Shown one piece after another: positions 36,813 to 47,527 of a DNA stretch of 64,000 bases. Each line of letters begins with the position of its first letter. The stretch's first letter is position 1. Source of the stretch: Alphaproteobacteria bacterium (lineage in GTDB: Bacteria; Pseudomonadota; Alphaproteobacteria; Sphingomonadales; Emcibacteraceae); NCBI GenBank assembly GCA_020446675.1, contig JAGREE010000009.1, forward strand, positions 1-64,000, given 5' to 3'. Both the position numbers and the translations under genes were made by a program. The notes beneath the pieces are model-generated. The model was not told the DNA's origin, did not search any database, and saw only the letters and a list, made by a program, of their open reading frames with translations.

Positions 36813-39800
36813 ATGACCCATCAGGTGCCATTAAATAGTCGTGGACTGCCAAAATCCCAAGGGCTGTACAATCCTGAAAACGAACATGATGCCTGCGGTA
36901 TTGGTTTTCTTGCCAATATTAAAGGCAGAAAAAGTCATGCAATTATTAAACAGGGCCTACAAATCCTTGAGAATCTTACTCACCGTGGTGCTGTTGGTGC
37001 TGATCCTCTGGCCGGTGACGGGGCCGGAATATTGCTTCAAATTCCTGATAAGTTTATGCGGGCTGAGGCTAAAAAGCTTGATATCACACTGCCTAAAGCA
37101 GGTGAATATGGCGTATTAATGATCTTTTTGCCGCATGAGAAAAAAACCAGAGAAAAAATTAAAAAAACTTTTGAAGATCTGGTGGCTCAGGAAGGTCAGA
37201 AATTCCTGGGCTGGCGCGATGTGCCAACAGATAATTCCAAATTCAGCGAAAATGTAAAATCTACCGAACCTTTTATTGCTCAGGGTTTTGTCGGACAGGC
37301 CGACAATATTAAAAGAAATGGCGATTTCGAACTTAAGCTTTATATTATTCGTAAACAGCTTTCCAATATCGTTATCGAAATGGAAGAAGATACCAGTGCC
37401 TATTATGGTTGCAGCTGTTCAAGCAGGACAATTCTTTATAAAGGCATGCTGCTTGCGGGACAGGTCGGCGAATATTATAAAGACCTGCTTGATGAACGGG
37501 TCACTTCGGCTCTAGCTCTCGTACATCAGCGATTTTCCACCAATACATTCCCTACATGGAGTTTGGCGCAACCGTTCCGTATGGTTTGTCATAACGGTGA
37601 AATTAACACTGTTCGAGGCAACGTAAACTGGATGGCATCACGCCGGTTCAATATGAAATCCGATGTTATTGGTGAAGATCTGGCCAAACTCTGGCCGCTT
37701 ATTCCTGAAGGCCTCTCAGATACGGCTTGCTTTGATAATGCGCTGGAGCTTCTGGTGGCTGGCGGATACAGCATCACACAGGCTATGATGATGATGATCC
37801 CGGAAGCATGGGCAGGAAACCCGCTTATGAGCGCGGAAAGAAGAGCCTTTTATGAATATCATGCTGCCCTGATGGAACCCTGGGACGGCCCGGCGGCCGT
37901 TGCCTTTACAGACGGCTTCCAAATTGGTGCTACTCTTGATCGGAACGGACTTCGTCCGGCTCGCTATATTGTAACTGATGATGATATGGTTATTCTGGCC
38001 TCTGAAGCAGGCGTGCTGCCAATCCCGGAAGAAAAAATTGTTCAGAAATGGCGTCTTCAGCCAGGAAAAATGCTGCTGATTGATACAGTGCAGGGGCGAA
38101 TTATTTCAGATGATGAAATAAAGCAGGACCTGGCAGGTGCCTTTGATTATCAGGATATCCTGAACCGTACCCAGATCAAGCTGGAAGAGCTGCCTTCTGA
38201 AATTGCACCACACCCTTCTAGCGGCGTAGACTTGCTTAAGAAACAACAGGCCTTCGGCTATACTCAGGAAGATTTAAAGCTGTTATTCCCACCAATGGTT
38301 ACCAGTGGTCAGGAAGCCCTCGGATCGATGGGGACCGATACACCAATATCTGCGCTTTCTGATAAATCAAAATCGCTTTATACCTATTTCAAACAGAATT
38401 TTGCCCAGGTGACAAATCCGCCGATCGACCCGATCCGTGAAGAAGCGGTTATGTCACTGGTTTCCTTTATTGGACCAAGACCAAATCTTCTTGATCTGCA
38501 GGGTATCGGTACTCATAAGCGCCTTGAAGTCGGTCAGCCAATACTCCGCAATCAGGACCTGGAAAAAATCAGAACAATTGGCGATATTCCAGACAATGAT
38601 TTTAGAACCATCACCATAGACATCACTTACGACGCCAAAACCGGCGCAGGCGGCATGGATAATGCTATTGAAAGCATCTGCCTTCTGTCCGAAGTTGCTG
38701 TGATTGAAGGTGATAATATTATTATTCTTTCCGACCGTAATGTTTCTGAAGACAGAATTGCCATTCCGTCACTACTGGCGACTTCTGCGGTTCATCATCA
38801 TTTGATCAGAAGAGGTCTCCGAACATCCGTCGGGCTCGTCATTGAGACAGGAGAAGCAAGAGAAGTTCATCATTTCTGTGCTCTGGCCGGTTATGGTGCT
38901 GAAGCAATTAACCCATATCTTGCTTTTGAAACCATTGAAAATATGTTGCCGCAACTTCCGGAAGAAGTCAGCGTTGAAACCGCGAAGCAGCGGTATCTTA
39001 AAGCCATAAATAAAGGCATTCTAAAAGTAATGTCAAAAATGGGCATTTCGACATATCAGTCATATTGCGGCGCCCAGATTTTTGATGCTGTTGGCCTGAA
39101 CAGTGCTTTTATTGAAAAATATTTTACCAATACCAAATCAGCGATTGAGGGGGTTGGCCTTAATGAAATAGCCCGTGAAACGGTGATGCGTCATGCCCAG
39201 GCCTTTGGTGACAGTCTGATTTATAAAAAATCCCTAGATGTTGGCGGTGATTATGCAGTTCGTGTCCGCGGTGAGGCCCACCAATGGAATTCGGACACCA
39301 TTAGTTCGCTCCAGCATGCTGTTCGCAGCAAGTCAGCTGAAACATATGAGCAATTCTCAAAACTCGTCAATGAACAGTCAGAGAAGCTAATGACCCCACG
39401 TGGTCTGTTCAAAATCAAACCGCTTAACAAAGCCATTTCCATCGATGAAGTGGAGCCAGCGGCCGAGATTGTAAAACGGTTCGCCACAGGAGCTATGTCA
39501 TTTGGGTCCATAAGCCGGGAAGCGCATACTACACTTGCTATTGCCATGAACAAAATAGGTGGCAAATCAAACACTGGTGAAGGCGGAGAAGAACCCGACC
39601 GATTTACCCCGGATCGAAACGGGGACCTGCGTCGCAGTGCTATCAAACAGGTCGCGTCAGGCCGGTTTGGTGTCACCACCGAATATCTGGTCAATGCCGA
39701 TGATATACAGATTAAAATGGCACAGGGTGCAAAGCCCGGTGAAGGCGGGCAGCTTCCCGGTCATAAAGTAGATCCGGTCATTGCCAAGGTCCGTCATTCT

Positions 39801-41468
39801 ACACCGGGTGTTGGATTGATTTCACCACCACCCCATCATGATATTTATTCGATTGAAGATCTGGCACAGCTGATTTACGACCTGAAAAACGTAAACCCCG
39901 TTGCGCGCATAAGCGTAAAGCTGGTTTCTGAAATTGGTGTAGGTACTGTCGCTGCCGGCGTTTCAAAAGCCAAGGCAGATCATTTAACAATTTCTGGTTA
40001 TGATGGCGGTACCGGTGCAAGCCCACTTACATCATTGAAGCATGCCGGTTCCCCTTGGGAAATCGGTCTTGCTGAAACCCAGCAGACACTCGTTCTTAAT
40101 CGTCTTCGTGACCGAATTTCGGTGCAGGTGGATGGCGGTCTAAAAACCGGCAGGGATGTTATTATCGGCGCTCTGCTTGGTGCGGATGAATTCGGATTTG
40201 CCACCGCGCCACTTATTGCTTCCGGCTGTATCATGATGCGCAAATGCCACCTGAATACCTGCCCTGTAGGGGTGGCAACGCAGGATCCTGTCCTGCGTCG
40301 GAAATTTACCGGAAAACCGGAACATGTCATAAATTATTTCTTCTTTGTCGCTGAAGAGGCAAGAAAAATCATGGCTGAGATGGGTGTTCGCAACCTTAAT
40401 GAGATAATTGGTCGCTCTGACTTACTGAATAAGAATGAAGCGATTTCCCATTGGAAAAGTGACGGACTAGATTTTTCAAAAATATTCCACATGGTACCAG
40501 CCGCTAAAGGTGATGATATTTATAACACCAAAAAGCAAACCCATGATATTGCCGATATTCTTGACAGAAAACTGATCAAAGAAGCCAAGAAGGCTCTGGA
40601 AGATAAAACACCGGTTCAGATCAAAACTGAAATTCATAATTATGACCGATCTACCGGGGCAATGCTGTCAGGTGAACTGGCAAAACGTTATGGCCATAAA
40701 GGCTTGCCGGATGATACCATTCATATTAAAGCCAATGGCACTGCTGGACAAAGTTTTGGTGCTTTCGTTTCACAAGGCATTACTTTTGAACTTGAAGGCG
40801 AAGCAAACGATTATGTCGGTAAAGGTTTAAGCGGCGGCAAACTGATTATTTATCCGCCAAAAGTAAGCCATATAGTTCCGGAAAAAAGCATTATTGTCGG
40901 CAATACAGTCTTATTTGGCGCTATCAATGGTGAATGTTATTTCCGTGGTGTTGCCGGTGAACGTTTTGCCGTCAGAAACAGCGGTGCCATTGCGGTTGTC
41001 GAAGGGGTCGGTGATCATGGTTGTGAATATATGACTGGTGGTTGCGTGGTGGTCATCGGGCCAACAGGCCGTAATTTTGCGGCTGGCATGAGCGGCGGTA
41101 TAGCCTACGTCCTTGATGAAGAAGGTCAATTTGAAAACCGTTGTAACCTTTCAATGGTTGCGCTTGAGCCACTTCCCGAAGAAGATGCTATGGCAAAACT
41201 GATCCATGCGTCAGGGGAACTAGAAGGTCATGGTCGTGTTGATGTGCTTCGGGGTAATATGTCAGGATATGATAAAGAACGGCTAACCCAGCTACTTGAA
41301 AACCACATGCGATATACCAACAGCGAGCGTGCGAAAAAGATTCTCGCCAATATAGACTGGTATCTGCCAAAATTCGTAAAAGTCATGCCCGTTGAATATA
41401 AACGCGCACTGGAAGAAATGGCTGCTGCGGCAACATCACTTTCCGCCTATACCGGACAAGGAGAATAA
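36813..41468 (+). CDS. gltB: Glutamate synthase (NADPH) large subunit
   Basis: Transfers the amide of glutamine to 2-oxoglutarate, the core of ammonia assimilation. It is 1551 residues. The nucleophile is Cys28 (HDACGIGF), so a 27-residue propeptide should be removed. Domains in order: class II glutaminase (28-430), central domain, FMN-binding synthase domain (about 800-1200) with the 3Fe-4S ligands in [13 protein letters not shown], and the C-terminal GXGXG beta-helix ([12 protein letters not shown]). gltD follows after two bases. Confidence 0.98.
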   Translation: MTHQVPLNSRGLPKSQGLYNPENEHDACGIGFLANIKGRKSHAIIKQGLQILENLTHRGAVGADPLAGDGAGILLQIPDKFMRAEAKKLDITLPKAGEYGVLMIFLPHEKKTREKIKKTFEDLVAQEGQKFLGWRDVPTDNSKFSENVKSTEPFIAQGFVGQADNIKRNGDFELKLYIIRKQLSNIVIEMEEDTSAYYGCSCSSRTILYKGMLLAGQVGEYYKDLLDERVTSALALVHQRFSTNTFPTWSLAQPFRMVCHNGEINTVRGNVNWMASRRFNMKSDVIGEDLAKLWPLIPEGLSDTACFDNALELLVAGGYSITQAMMMMIPEAWAGNPLMSAERRAFYEYHAALMEPWDGPAAVAFTDGFQIGATLDRNGLRPARYIVTDDDMVILASEAGVLPIPEEKIVQKWRLQPGKMLLIDTVQGRIISDDEIKQDLAGAFDYQDILNRTQIKLEELPSEIAPHPSSGVDLLKKQQAFGYTQEDLKLLFPPMVTSGQEALGSMGTDTPISALSDKSKSLYTYFKQNFAQVTNPPIDPIREEAVMSLVSFIGPRPNLLDLQGIGTHKRLEVGQPILRNQDLEKIRTIGDIPDNDFRTITIDITYDAKTGAGGMDNAIESICLLSEVAVIEGDNIIILSDRNVSEDRIAIPSLLATSAVHHHLIRRGLRTSVGLVIETGEAREVHHFCALAGYGAEAINPYLAFETIENMLPQLPEEVSVETAKQRYLKAINKGILKVMSKMGISTYQSYCGAQIFDAVGLNSAFIEKYFTNTKSAIEGVGLNEIARETVMRHAQAFGDSLIYKKSLDVGGDYAVRVRGEAHQWNSDTISSLQHAVRSKSAETYEQFSKLVNEQSEKLMTPRGLFKIKPLNKAISIDEVEPAAEIVKRFATGAMSFGSISREAHTTLAIAMNKIGGKSNTGEGGEEPDRFTPDRNGDLRRSAIKQVASGRFGVTTEYLVNADDIQIKMAQGAKPGEGGQLPGHKVDPVIAKVRHSTPGVGLISPPPHHDIYSIEDLAQLIYDLKNVNPVARISVKLVSEIGVGTVAAGVSKAKADHLTISGYDGGTGASPLTSLKHAGSPWEIGLAETQQTLVLNRLRDRISVQVDGGLKTGRDVIIGALLGADEFGFATAPLIASGCIMMRKCHLNTCPVGVATQDPVLRRKFTGKPEHVINYFFFVAEEARKIMAEMGVRNLNEIIGRSDLLNKNEAISHWKSDGLDFSKIFHMVPAAKGDDIYNTKKQTHDIADILDRKLIKEAKKALEDKTPVQIKTEIHNYDRSTGAMLSGELAKRYGHKGLPDDTIHIKANGTAGQSFGAFVSQGITFELEGEANDYVGKGLSGGKLIIYPPKVSHIVPEKSIIVGNTVLFGAINGECYFRGVAGERFAVRNSGAIAVVEGVGDHGCEYMTGGCVVVIGPTGRNFAAGMSGGIAYVLDEEGQFENRCNLSMVALEPLPEEDAMAKLIHASGELEGHGRVDVLRGNMSGYDKERLTQLLENHMRYTNSERAKKILANIDWYLPKFVKVMPVEYKRALEEMAAAATSLSAYTGQGE

Positions 41469-41470
41469 TA

Positions 41471-42892
41471 ATGGGTAAACCAACTGGATTTCTGGAACTG
41501 CCCCGTCAGGACCGTACATATGCACCGGCCGGTGACCGGGTTCGCCATTATAAGGAGTTTGTAAATCCTCTTTCTGATGGCGCTATTGCAAAACAGGGTG
41601 GTCGTTGCATGGATTGCGGCATACCATTTTGTCATACGGCCTGCCCGGTTAACAATATGATACCGGATTGGAACGATCTGGTCTGGAACCGTGACTGGAA
41701 AGAAGCCTGCGACAATCTGCATTCAACCAATAATTTCCCGGAATTTACTGGAAGGGTTTGTCCGGCTCCTTGTGAGGCTGCCTGTACATTAAATATTGAA
41801 GATCAGCCGGTAACCATTAAAACAATTGAATGTGCCATTGTTGACAAGGGATGGGAGAACCACTGGATTAAGCCACAGATTGCCCGTGTTAAAACGGACA
41901 AAAAAATTGCTGTGATTGGGTCTGGCCCTGCCGGAATGGCCTGCGCTCAACAGCTTGCACGGGCTGGTCATAAAGTATCCCTTTATGAAAAGAACCGTCG
42001 CATTGGCGGGCTGCTGCGTTATGGTATTCCTGATTTTAAAATGGAAAAATCATTGATTGATCGCCGTGTGCGGCAAATGGAACAGGAAGGCGTTACTTTC
42101 TGGACCAGTATGGAAGTTGGGAAAGATATTCAGGCCCATAAAATTGTTGAACATTATGATGCCGTAGTCCTTGCCGGTGGAGCAGAAAAGCCCCGCGATT
42201 TGCCGATACCAGGGCGTAATCTGAAAGGAATTCATTTTGCAATGGATTACCTGACTCAGCAAAATCGCCGCAATGCCGGTGAACCCCTGCCCAACATTAA
42301 AGATATCGTTGCGTCGGGTAAAAAAGTTGTAGTGATTGGTGGTGGCGACACCGGTTCCGATTGTATAGGAACTGCCTTTCGCCAGCGCGCTGTCTCCGTA
42401 ACACAGCTGGAAATTATGCCCAAACCACCTGTTAAGGTAAATAAAGGGACAACCTGGCCAAACTGGCCTCATATTTTCCGGACCTCAACATCACAGGAAG
42501 AAGGCGCAGACCGTGAATTCAGCGTTGCAACAACAGAATTTATAGGTGACGAAGACGGAAATGTTGAGGCAATCCGTATGCATCAGGTTGATGCCAATTT
42601 TAACAAAATAGAAGGCAGCGAGTATGAAATGGATGCTGATCTGGTTCTGCTTGCTATGGGGTTCACCAATCCGGTAAAAGAAGGTCTTCTTGAGCAGCTA
42701 TCAGTCGCCTTGGATGATCGTGGCAATGTCAAAGCGCCAACGACAAATTACAAAACCAATCTGCCTAAAGTCTTTGTTGCCGGGGATATGCGCCGTGGTC
42801 AATCGCTTGTCGTCTGGGCGATAAGAGAAGGGCGGCAGGCCGCACAGGCGGTTGATGAATATTTGATGGGAAAGTCAGATTTACCCAGATAG
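41471..42892 (+). CDS. gltD: Glutamate synthase (NADPH) small subunit
   Basis: Electron-input subunit of glutamate synthase; moves electrons from NADPH through FAD and two iron-sulfur clusters to GltB. It is 473 residues. The N terminus has [17 protein letters not shown] and [10 protein letters not shown] for the clusters, FAD-binding [23 protein letters not shown]-binding GGGDTGSDC, and a C-terminal [17 protein letters not shown]. It is in an operon with gltB, closed by a strong terminator. Confidence 0.98.
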   Translation: MGKPTGFLELPRQDRTYAPAGDRVRHYKEFVNPLSDGAIAKQGGRCMDCGIPFCHTACPVNNMIPDWNDLVWNRDWKEACDNLHSTNNFPEFTGRVCPAPCEAACTLNIEDQPVTIKTIECAIVDKGWENHWIKPQIARVKTDKKIAVIGSGPAGMACAQQLARAGHKVSLYEKNRRIGGLLRYGIPDFKMEKSLIDRRVRQMEQEGVTFWTSMEVGKDIQAHKIVEHYDAVVLAGGAEKPRDLPIPGRNLKGIHFAMDYLTQQNRRNAGEPLPNIKDIVASGKKVVVIGGGDTGSDCIGTAFRQRAVSVTQLEIMPKPPVKVNKGTTWPNWPHIFRTSTSQEEGADREFSVATTEFIGDEDGNVEAIRMHQVDANFNKIEGSEYEMDADLVLLAMGFTNPVKEGLLEQLSVALDDRGNVKAPTTNYKTNLPKVFVAGDMRRGQSLVVWAIREGRQAAQAVDEYLMGKSDLPR

Positions 42893-42907
42893 TTAAACCA
42901 GAATTAC

Positions 42908-42939
42908 AAAAAGGCATCCTGAAATCAGGATGCCTTTTT
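42908..42939 (+). terminator. Terminator of gltBD
   Basis: Near-perfect 15-base stem, AAAAAGGCATCCTGA paired with TCAGGATGCCTTTTT around a minimal loop, 16 bases after the gltD stop. Strong intrinsic terminator. Confidence 0.93.
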
Positions 42940-42998
42940 CATTTCTATAGATATAAAACATCCTCCGTGATATATGATTTCTTTTAAGGAATTAAGTT

Positions 42999-43217
42999 AT
43001 GAAAGATTTGGAAAACAGGCTTGACGCCCTGGAAATCAAGATTGCTCATCACGAGAGACATATTAATGACCTCAGCGACATGGTTTCCGAACAGTGGAAG
43101 ATGATTGAAAAACTTGGGGGACAGCTTTCCAAGGCCGATGCAAGGTTAGAAAGCCTTGAAAACAACAGTGCTGGTGATACTCCCAGTTTACTTGATGAGA
43201 AACCCCCACATTACTAA
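42999..43217 (+). CDS. slyX: SlyX family protein
   Basis: A 72-residue protein almost entirely coiled coil (about 3-55) and ending in the family-typical PPHY. Its role in the cell is not established. A TAAGGA sequence precedes the ATG. It leads a plus-strand run with the dehydrogenase (10-base gap) and the DUF983 gene, so the three may be cotranscribed. Confidence 0.85.
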   Translation: MKDLENRLDALEIKIAHHERHINDLSDMVSEQWKMIEKLGGQLSKADARLESLENNSAGDTPSLLDEKPPHY

Positions 43218-43227
43218 AGGATAAATT

Positions 43228-44094
43228 ATGAAACTCAGTTTTATAGGACTTGGTGTCATGGGCTTCCCAATGGCTGGACATCTTCAAAAAGCCGGTCATG
43301 ATGTTTGCGTTTATAACAGGACAACAAAAAAAGCCGAAAACTGGGCAAGAATATATGATGGTAAGTTTGCCCCTACCCCGCGTGAAGCTACGCAAGACGC
43401 TGAAATTATTTTCGTCTGTGTTGGCAATGATGATGATGTCCGCTCCGTAATTTACGGTAAGGATGGTGCGCTTGCCGGTATGGTTTCAAACAGTATACTA
43501 GTTGATCATACAACAACATCAGCTGAACTGGCCAGAGAGCTTGGAAAAGCATGCCGTGATAAAGATATCGCATTCCTTGATGCACCGGTATCCGGTGGGC
43601 AGGCCGGTGCTGAAAATGGCGCCCTCACCGTTATGATTGGTGGTGAGGAAGAGGCCTTTCGGAAAGTTGATCCGATTATTAAATGCTATGCCAAGAAAAG
43701 CCGGTTACTGGGACCAACCGGAAGCGGACAGCTGGCAAAAATGGTCAACCAGATATGTATAGCAGGAGTAGTACAAGGGCTATCAGAAGCCCTTAACTTT
43801 GCCATGAAAACGGGCTTGAATGCTGATGAAGTGGTCGATGTCATTTCAAAGGGGGCCGCGCAGTCCTGGCAAATGGATAACCGTGCCTCAACGATGATCA
43901 GGGGCGAATTTGATTTTGGGTTTGCGCTGGACTGGATGAGAAAAGATCTTGGCTTTGCTCTTGCAGAAGCGGAAAAAAATGATATATCCTTACCTATAAC
44001 CAGACTTGTAGATGGCTATTATAAAGAAATACAGGAAAATGGTGGCGGACGCTGGGACACATCAGCCCTCATTACACTGCTTACTAAACACTAA
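43228..44094 (+). CDS. NAD(P)-dependent beta-hydroxyacid dehydrogenase (3-hydroxyisobutyrate dehydrogenase family)
   Basis: A 288-residue cytosolic oxidoreductase. The Rossmann motif FIGLGVMGFPMAGHL opens the protein; the substrate-site motif DAPVSGGQAGAENGALTVMIGG is at about 115-136; the catalytic lysine is in GSGQLAKMVNQI (about 172). The C-terminal helical domain follows. The family includes 3-hydroxyisobutyrate, tartronate semialdehyde and related succinic semialdehyde reductases; I cannot assign the substrate. A TAAAGGATAAATT ribosome site precedes the ATG. Confidence 0.88.
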   Translation: MKLSFIGLGVMGFPMAGHLQKAGHDVCVYNRTTKKAENWARIYDGKFAPTPREATQDAEIIFVCVGNDDDVRSVIYGKDGALAGMVSNSILVDHTTTSAELARELGKACRDKDIAFLDAPVSGGQAGAENGALTVMIGGEEEAFRKVDPIIKCYAKKSRLLGPTGSGQLAKMVNQICIAGVVQGLSEALNFAMKTGLNADEVVDVISKGAAQSWQMDNRASTMIRGEFDFGFALDWMRKDLGFALAEAEKNDISLPITRLVDGYYKEIQENGGGRWDTSALITLLTKH

Positions 44095-44108
44095 CCGGGT
44101 ATATTATT

Positions 44109-44498
44109 ATGACCAGTACTTCAGCCACTTTTTCACGCGACAGCTATTCTTTATTTACAGCAATTGGGCGTGGTTTAAAACGTACCTGTCCGCATTGCGG
44201 CAAAGGACATGTTTTCAAAGGATACCTAAAACCGCATGATTGCACAAACTGCTCAGCGCCAATTGGCGAGATCAAGGCAGACGATCTACCGCCCTATCTG
44301 ACAATTTTTCTGGTCGGCCATATTGTCGTACCACTGCTTTTATTTGTTGAAGCAATTTATCATCCTTCTTTATTTTTTCAGATGGCTATCTGGCCAACGC
44401 TTGCGCTTCTTTTAACTCTCTTATTCTTACCTTTCATTAAAGGAGGCGCTTTGGGCCTTATGTGGTATTTAAGAATTAAGGGTGACGAACAGCATTAA
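44109..44498 (+). CDS. DUF983 family membrane protein
   Basis: A 129-residue protein. A zinc-ribbon-like N terminus has Cys27/Cys30 (CPHCGKG) and Cys45/Cys48 (CTNC), followed by DDLPPYLTIFLVGHI and two membrane helices (about 63-84 and 90-108). This is the DUF983 layout, common in Alphaproteobacteria, sometimes near cytochrome oxidase genes. Function unknown. Its end overlaps the next, convergent gene by four bases. Confidence 0.9.
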   Translation: MTSTSATFSRDSYSLFTAIGRGLKRTCPHCGKGHVFKGYLKPHDCTNCSAPIGEIKADDLPPYLTIFLVGHIVVPLLLFVEAIYHPSLFFQMAIWPTLALLLTLLFLPFIKGGALGLMWYLRIKGDEQH

Positions 44499-44830
44499 TG
44501 GTCTGAGACTTCAAATTCATCATGATAACCGGTTTTGAAGGAAAGCCCTGCTTCCGTCAAAATAATCCGATATGGGAATTCTGATTTAGCCAGCCCCTTT
44601 CTTTCAAGGACTTTCCATACTATTTCATTTGCAAGCCCGCTGGCATCCTTGGCGGAAACCACAAACTTACCAATATGGACATGGTTTCCGTGTGGTCGCG
44701 GAATAAACATAATTGAAATATCCTTTGATCCTTCAATTCTGGCCGAAGTTTCCTCACTTTTGGCAAGTTCTTGAAAAAGAGCCAGCGTCTTAGTCTGAAG
44801 TGCATTTAATTTTATTTTTTTTCCGACCAT
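44495..44830 (-). CDS. Conserved hypothetical protein
   Basis: A 111-residue soluble protein from the ATG at 44830. A TTG at 44842 is in frame upstream, but the GGAG ribosome site overlaps that codon, which fixes the start at 44830 with 6-base spacing. It has a helical first third (LNALQTKTLALFQELAKS), then a beta-rich part with PRPHGNHVHIGKFVVSAKDASGLANEIVWKVL and a C-terminal strand pair. I have the impression of similar proteins in other Alphaproteobacteria but know no function. Confidence 0.7.
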   Translation of the reverse strand: MVGKKIKLNALQTKTLALFQELAKSEETSARIEGSKDISIMFIPRPHGNHVHIGKFVVSAKDASGLANEIVWKVLERKGLAKSEFPYRIILTEAGLSFKTGYHDEFEVSDH

Positions 44831-44933
44831 TATAATCTCCAATAAATTTATAATTTTTAATTCATAGAGTTTTTATGGATTAAATGCATTTATTTTTATC
44901 AATAAACTTGATTTTTTAGAAAATTAGAAGTAC

Positions 44934-44947
44934 TTGACTTAGGTCAA
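44934..44947 (+). promoter_or_regulatory. FNR/CRP-family operator-like palindrome
   Basis: Perfect palindrome TTGAC-TTAG-GTCAA, spaced like the FNR box TTGAT-N4-ATCAA with one changed base per half-site. Its centre is about 58 bases upstream of the small membrane protein start at 44999, a position compatible with activation. Confidence 0.5.
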
Positions 44948-44998
44948 TGCTTTTATTGAAAAAAGATTTAAAAATACTCAGGAAAGAAAAGGAAGAAG

Positions 44999-45208
44999 AT
45001 GGCTAATACAATTACTTTTATTGTGTGCGTTATTGTAACCGCGTTTTTATTACTCTCAATCGCACTGGCAGGTCCGCATTTATTGCTTCCTGCAACGGCA
45101 ATGATTGTAACTGTGTGGATTGGTGGTCTTTGTATTTATGTCGCTCACGGAATGCTAAATTCCCGCGATAAAATTGAAAAAGACTGGGAAGCCAAACATC
45201 CTGATTAA
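44999..45208 (+). CDS. Small two-helix membrane protein
   Basis: A 69-residue protein: helix about 4-24 (TFIVCVIVTAFLLLSIALAG), a proline-containing turn, helix about 28-50 and a short charged tail KIEKDWEAKHPD. A strong AGGAAG ribosome site precedes the ATG. It sits behind an FNR-type palindrome, hinting at control by oxygen or redox state. The family is not recognised. Its stop codon lies inside an 18-base palindrome. Confidence 0.7.
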   Translation: MANTITFIVCVIVTAFLLLSIALAGPHLLLPATAMIVTVWIGGLCIYVAHGMLNSRDKIEKDWEAKHPD

Positions 45209-45260
45209 TCAGGATCCTTTTAATCTGAATACCCTGAGTACTTAATACCTGATAAGTACT
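45198..45260. repeat. Two consecutive palindromes downstream of the small membrane protein gene
   Basis: First, ATCCTGATT/AATCAGGAT (45198-45215), a perfect 18-base palindrome that includes the stop codon and is followed by CCTTTT; it shares ATCCTGA/TCAGGAT arms with the gltBD terminator. Second, AGTACTT (45237-45243), 10 bases, AAGTACT (45254-45260). Both lie just before a strong terminator and may be RNA folds at the transcript end. Confidence 0.5.
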
Positions 45261-45267
45261 GTTACTA

Positions 45268-45300
45268 GGCACCTTGTTTCTAACAAGGTGCCTTTTTTTT
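45268..45300 (+). terminator. Strong intrinsic terminator between convergent genes
   Basis: Eleven-base stem GGCACCTTGTT / AACAAGGTGCC with a 3-base loop followed by eight T residues. It ends the transcript of the small membrane protein gene. The facing sensor gene stops at 45311. Confidence 0.93.
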
Positions 45301-45310
45301 ACAAATTTAG

Positions 45311-47440
45311 TTACCCAACATCTGCCGGTGGCTCGCTAAAATCTGCCCATAATTTATAGCCATCTTTATTTTCCAAATAATTCATAAGGGCAATGACAGG
45401 GCGACGATCATAAATCCTGTCCGCATCATTCATAAGAATCTGTACAGCTTTTTTCATGTCCATTCCCTGACGATGGGCACGGGCGCTGATCATGCCAACA
45501 AAGGCGTTGGCAACCGATACAATTCTTGCTGAAAGCAGTATATCTTCTCCCGAAAGGCCTAACGGCTGACCACTGCCATCCCAATGTGCCTGAATTTGCC
45601 TGAGCGTTTCAGCAACCGGACCTTCAAATTCAATATCCTGAACCAAATCAGCGCTCTTTAACATACTTGAACGGATTGTGATCAGCTCTTCCCTAGTTAA
45701 ATTTGTTGGCTTGGTCAGGATTTCTCTTGGCACAAGGATTTTACCCAAATTCATCATAGCCCCTGCGAGCTCTGCCGTCGCAGATATTGTCTCATCAACC
45801 TTCAATTCCTTTGATAATACTTTAGTGACGGCAACAACACGTTGCGAATGAGCGGCACTATAAGGGTCACGGCTGGCAATAATCATTGTAAGAGTAGAAA
45901 CCAGGCTTTTTAAGCCTAGCTCCCTTTTCAATCTGTTTTGTTCAATTTCTGTAATATCATCCTTAATGATCAGGACACCTTTTTCCTGATGCACTTTTCC
46001 ATCGCTTATCAGCATAGGAATGTAACTCGCCTTAACAGTCTTAGGATGATCTTTGGTGCCAACATTCCTAATTTCCGTAACAATTTTATTGTCGGCCAGA
46101 ACTTTTTCACAATGAACTTCATCAATACGGACTTTAGCCCGCCCCAAAACAGCGGATGGCTGTTTTCCAACCATATCTTCCGGTCGTGATTTAGCCCCCA
46201 TCGCTGCTTTTAAATTTACAAAAGTGTAAGTACCATTTTCGCCAACAGCTGTAATTTCGCTGGGCTGGCTGTTGGTAACAATGCTCATAAATTCGCTTAG
46301 ATTTTCGTATTTTCTTAATAATGCTTTCTGTTTTCTGAGTGCCTTCTCCAAACGCACCGATATGCTATGACGCCATACAAGAACAAGGATGGCTGCAAAG
46401 CTGATAATGACCAGAAAGGAAATAATCAGAATATTTCTTTTTCTTACAACTGTATCTGATAGTGCTTCTGACCGATCTATTGTCCTGACCAGCATCCAGT
46501 TTGTTCCATCAATCATTTTGCCTGAAACAAGAACCCTTTCTCCTGAAGAATTCATCATTACACCCATTCTCCCAGGATTCTCATAAGCATATTCCGCTGC
46601 AAGTGAAGGGGTACCAACTGATAGAGGGGGCTGAAAATCTGAATCCGTTTCCCTGATATTCTGAATATAGTGAATCATGCCGTCTTTTTTTACGATCAGA
46701 TAATTTTTTGCTGTCAGAGCACTTTCCCCTGGCTGTTTTAACAGTTCAAAAAACTCGTTACCCAATAATCTCATAGCGATCACAAAACCAAGTGCGCGGC
46801 TATTCTTATCTCTATCTATTGCAAAAATTGGGGCGATAATTGCCACTGTCGGCAATCCGTTTTCACCCATAAAAGGGCCAATAAAATGCGTATCCTGAAT
46901 TGCGTCTTCAGAAATATATGCCTTAACTGCATCTGGAAACTCTGGCATCAATAAAGTTGAAGCCAAGATCTGGCCTTGCGTATCCGCAAGGGCAATGCCA
47001 GCATCATGGCGTGTTTCAATATTTGCCTTAATTTGGAAACCTGCATCATTCTGATTTGAAATATATCCATATTCCAAAGCCCGGTCCGATAATAAAGGAA
47101 GTAGATATTCTTTCATAGCTTCCGTCGCTGAACCATCAAGCCCCATATCAATATTCAAATTTGTGAAATATAATTGTACCGAGCTATTTTGAGAAATCTG
47201 GCCAATTACTGCTTTTTGTTTATTAATCCATTTGGATAAAACGTCACTACGACCATTGAGAACAAGTGAAAGTCGGCTCTGCCATACGAGGTTCTCCCGC
47301 TCTTCTTCTGATTTGGAAAATTGCCAGGCTGATATCATAGACACGATTGCCGCAATCATCAGTATGATGACAATGATGAGAGTTCTATTTTTTAATTCTT
47401 TCCCCATCCTATTATTCATTGGTAACGCCTTATCCATCAA
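45311..47440 (-). CDS. Membrane sensor with Cache-like, PAS and degenerate HD-GYP domains
   Basis: A 709-residue protein: membrane helix 19-39, extracytoplasmic Cache-like sensor (about 40-335), second helix (about 337-356), coiled coil, PAS-like domain (about 382-500), then an HD-GYP fold (about 510-690). In active HD-GYP phosphodiesterases the motifs are HDxGK and HHExxDGxGYP. Here they are Met563-Asn564-LGK and IQAHWDGSGQP (616-626), so the HD pair, the HHE metal ligands and the GYP tyrosine are lost, although HSQRV (His531) remains. It is probably a cyclic-di-GMP binder or signalling scaffold rather than an enzyme. It is divergent from the LapG-like protease gene, with an 87-base gap. Confidence 0.82.
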   Translation of the reverse strand: MMDKALPMNNRMGKELKNRTLIIVIILMIAAIVSMISAWQFSKSEEERENLVWQSRLSLVLNGRSDVLSKWINKQKAVIGQISQNSSVQLYFTNLNIDMGLDGSATEAMKEYLLPLLSDRALEYGYISNQNDAGFQIKANIETRHDAGIALADTQGQILASTLLMPEFPDAVKAYISEDAIQDTHFIGPFMGENGLPTVAIIAPIFAIDRDKNSRALGFVIAMRLLGNEFFELLKQPGESALTAKNYLIVKKDGMIHYIQNIRETDSDFQPPLSVGTPSLAAEYAYENPGRMGVMMNSSGERVLVSGKMIDGTNWMLVRTIDRSEALSDTVVRKRNILIISFLVIISFAAILVLVWRHSISVRLEKALRKQKALLRKYENLSEFMSIVTNSQPSEITAVGENGTYTFVNLKAAMGAKSRPEDMVGKQPSAVLGRAKVRIDEVHCEKVLADNKIVTEIRNVGTKDHPKTVKASYIPMLISDGKVHQEKGVLIIKDDITEIEQNRLKRELGLKSLVSTLTMIIASRDPYSAAHSQRVVAVTKVLSKELKVDETISATAELAGAMMNLGKILVPREILTKPTNLTREELITIRSSMLKSADLVQDIEFEGPVAETLRQIQAHWDGSGQPLGLSGEDILLSARIVSVANAFVGMISARAHRQGMDMKKAVQILMNDADRIYDRRPVIALMNYLENKDGYKLWADFSEPPADVG

Positions 47441-47527
47441 ATCTTTCTCATTATTAACCGATAGGTAACCATAACTTATGTATATTTCTTTAATATTTTA
47501 CTGATTAAGGCCAATTGAAGAAAATAA

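Noticed and set aside
44831-44842. TTG start extending the hypothetical protein at 44495-44830
   Set aside because: The GGAG ribosome site lies on this codon, so it must serve the ATG at 44830.
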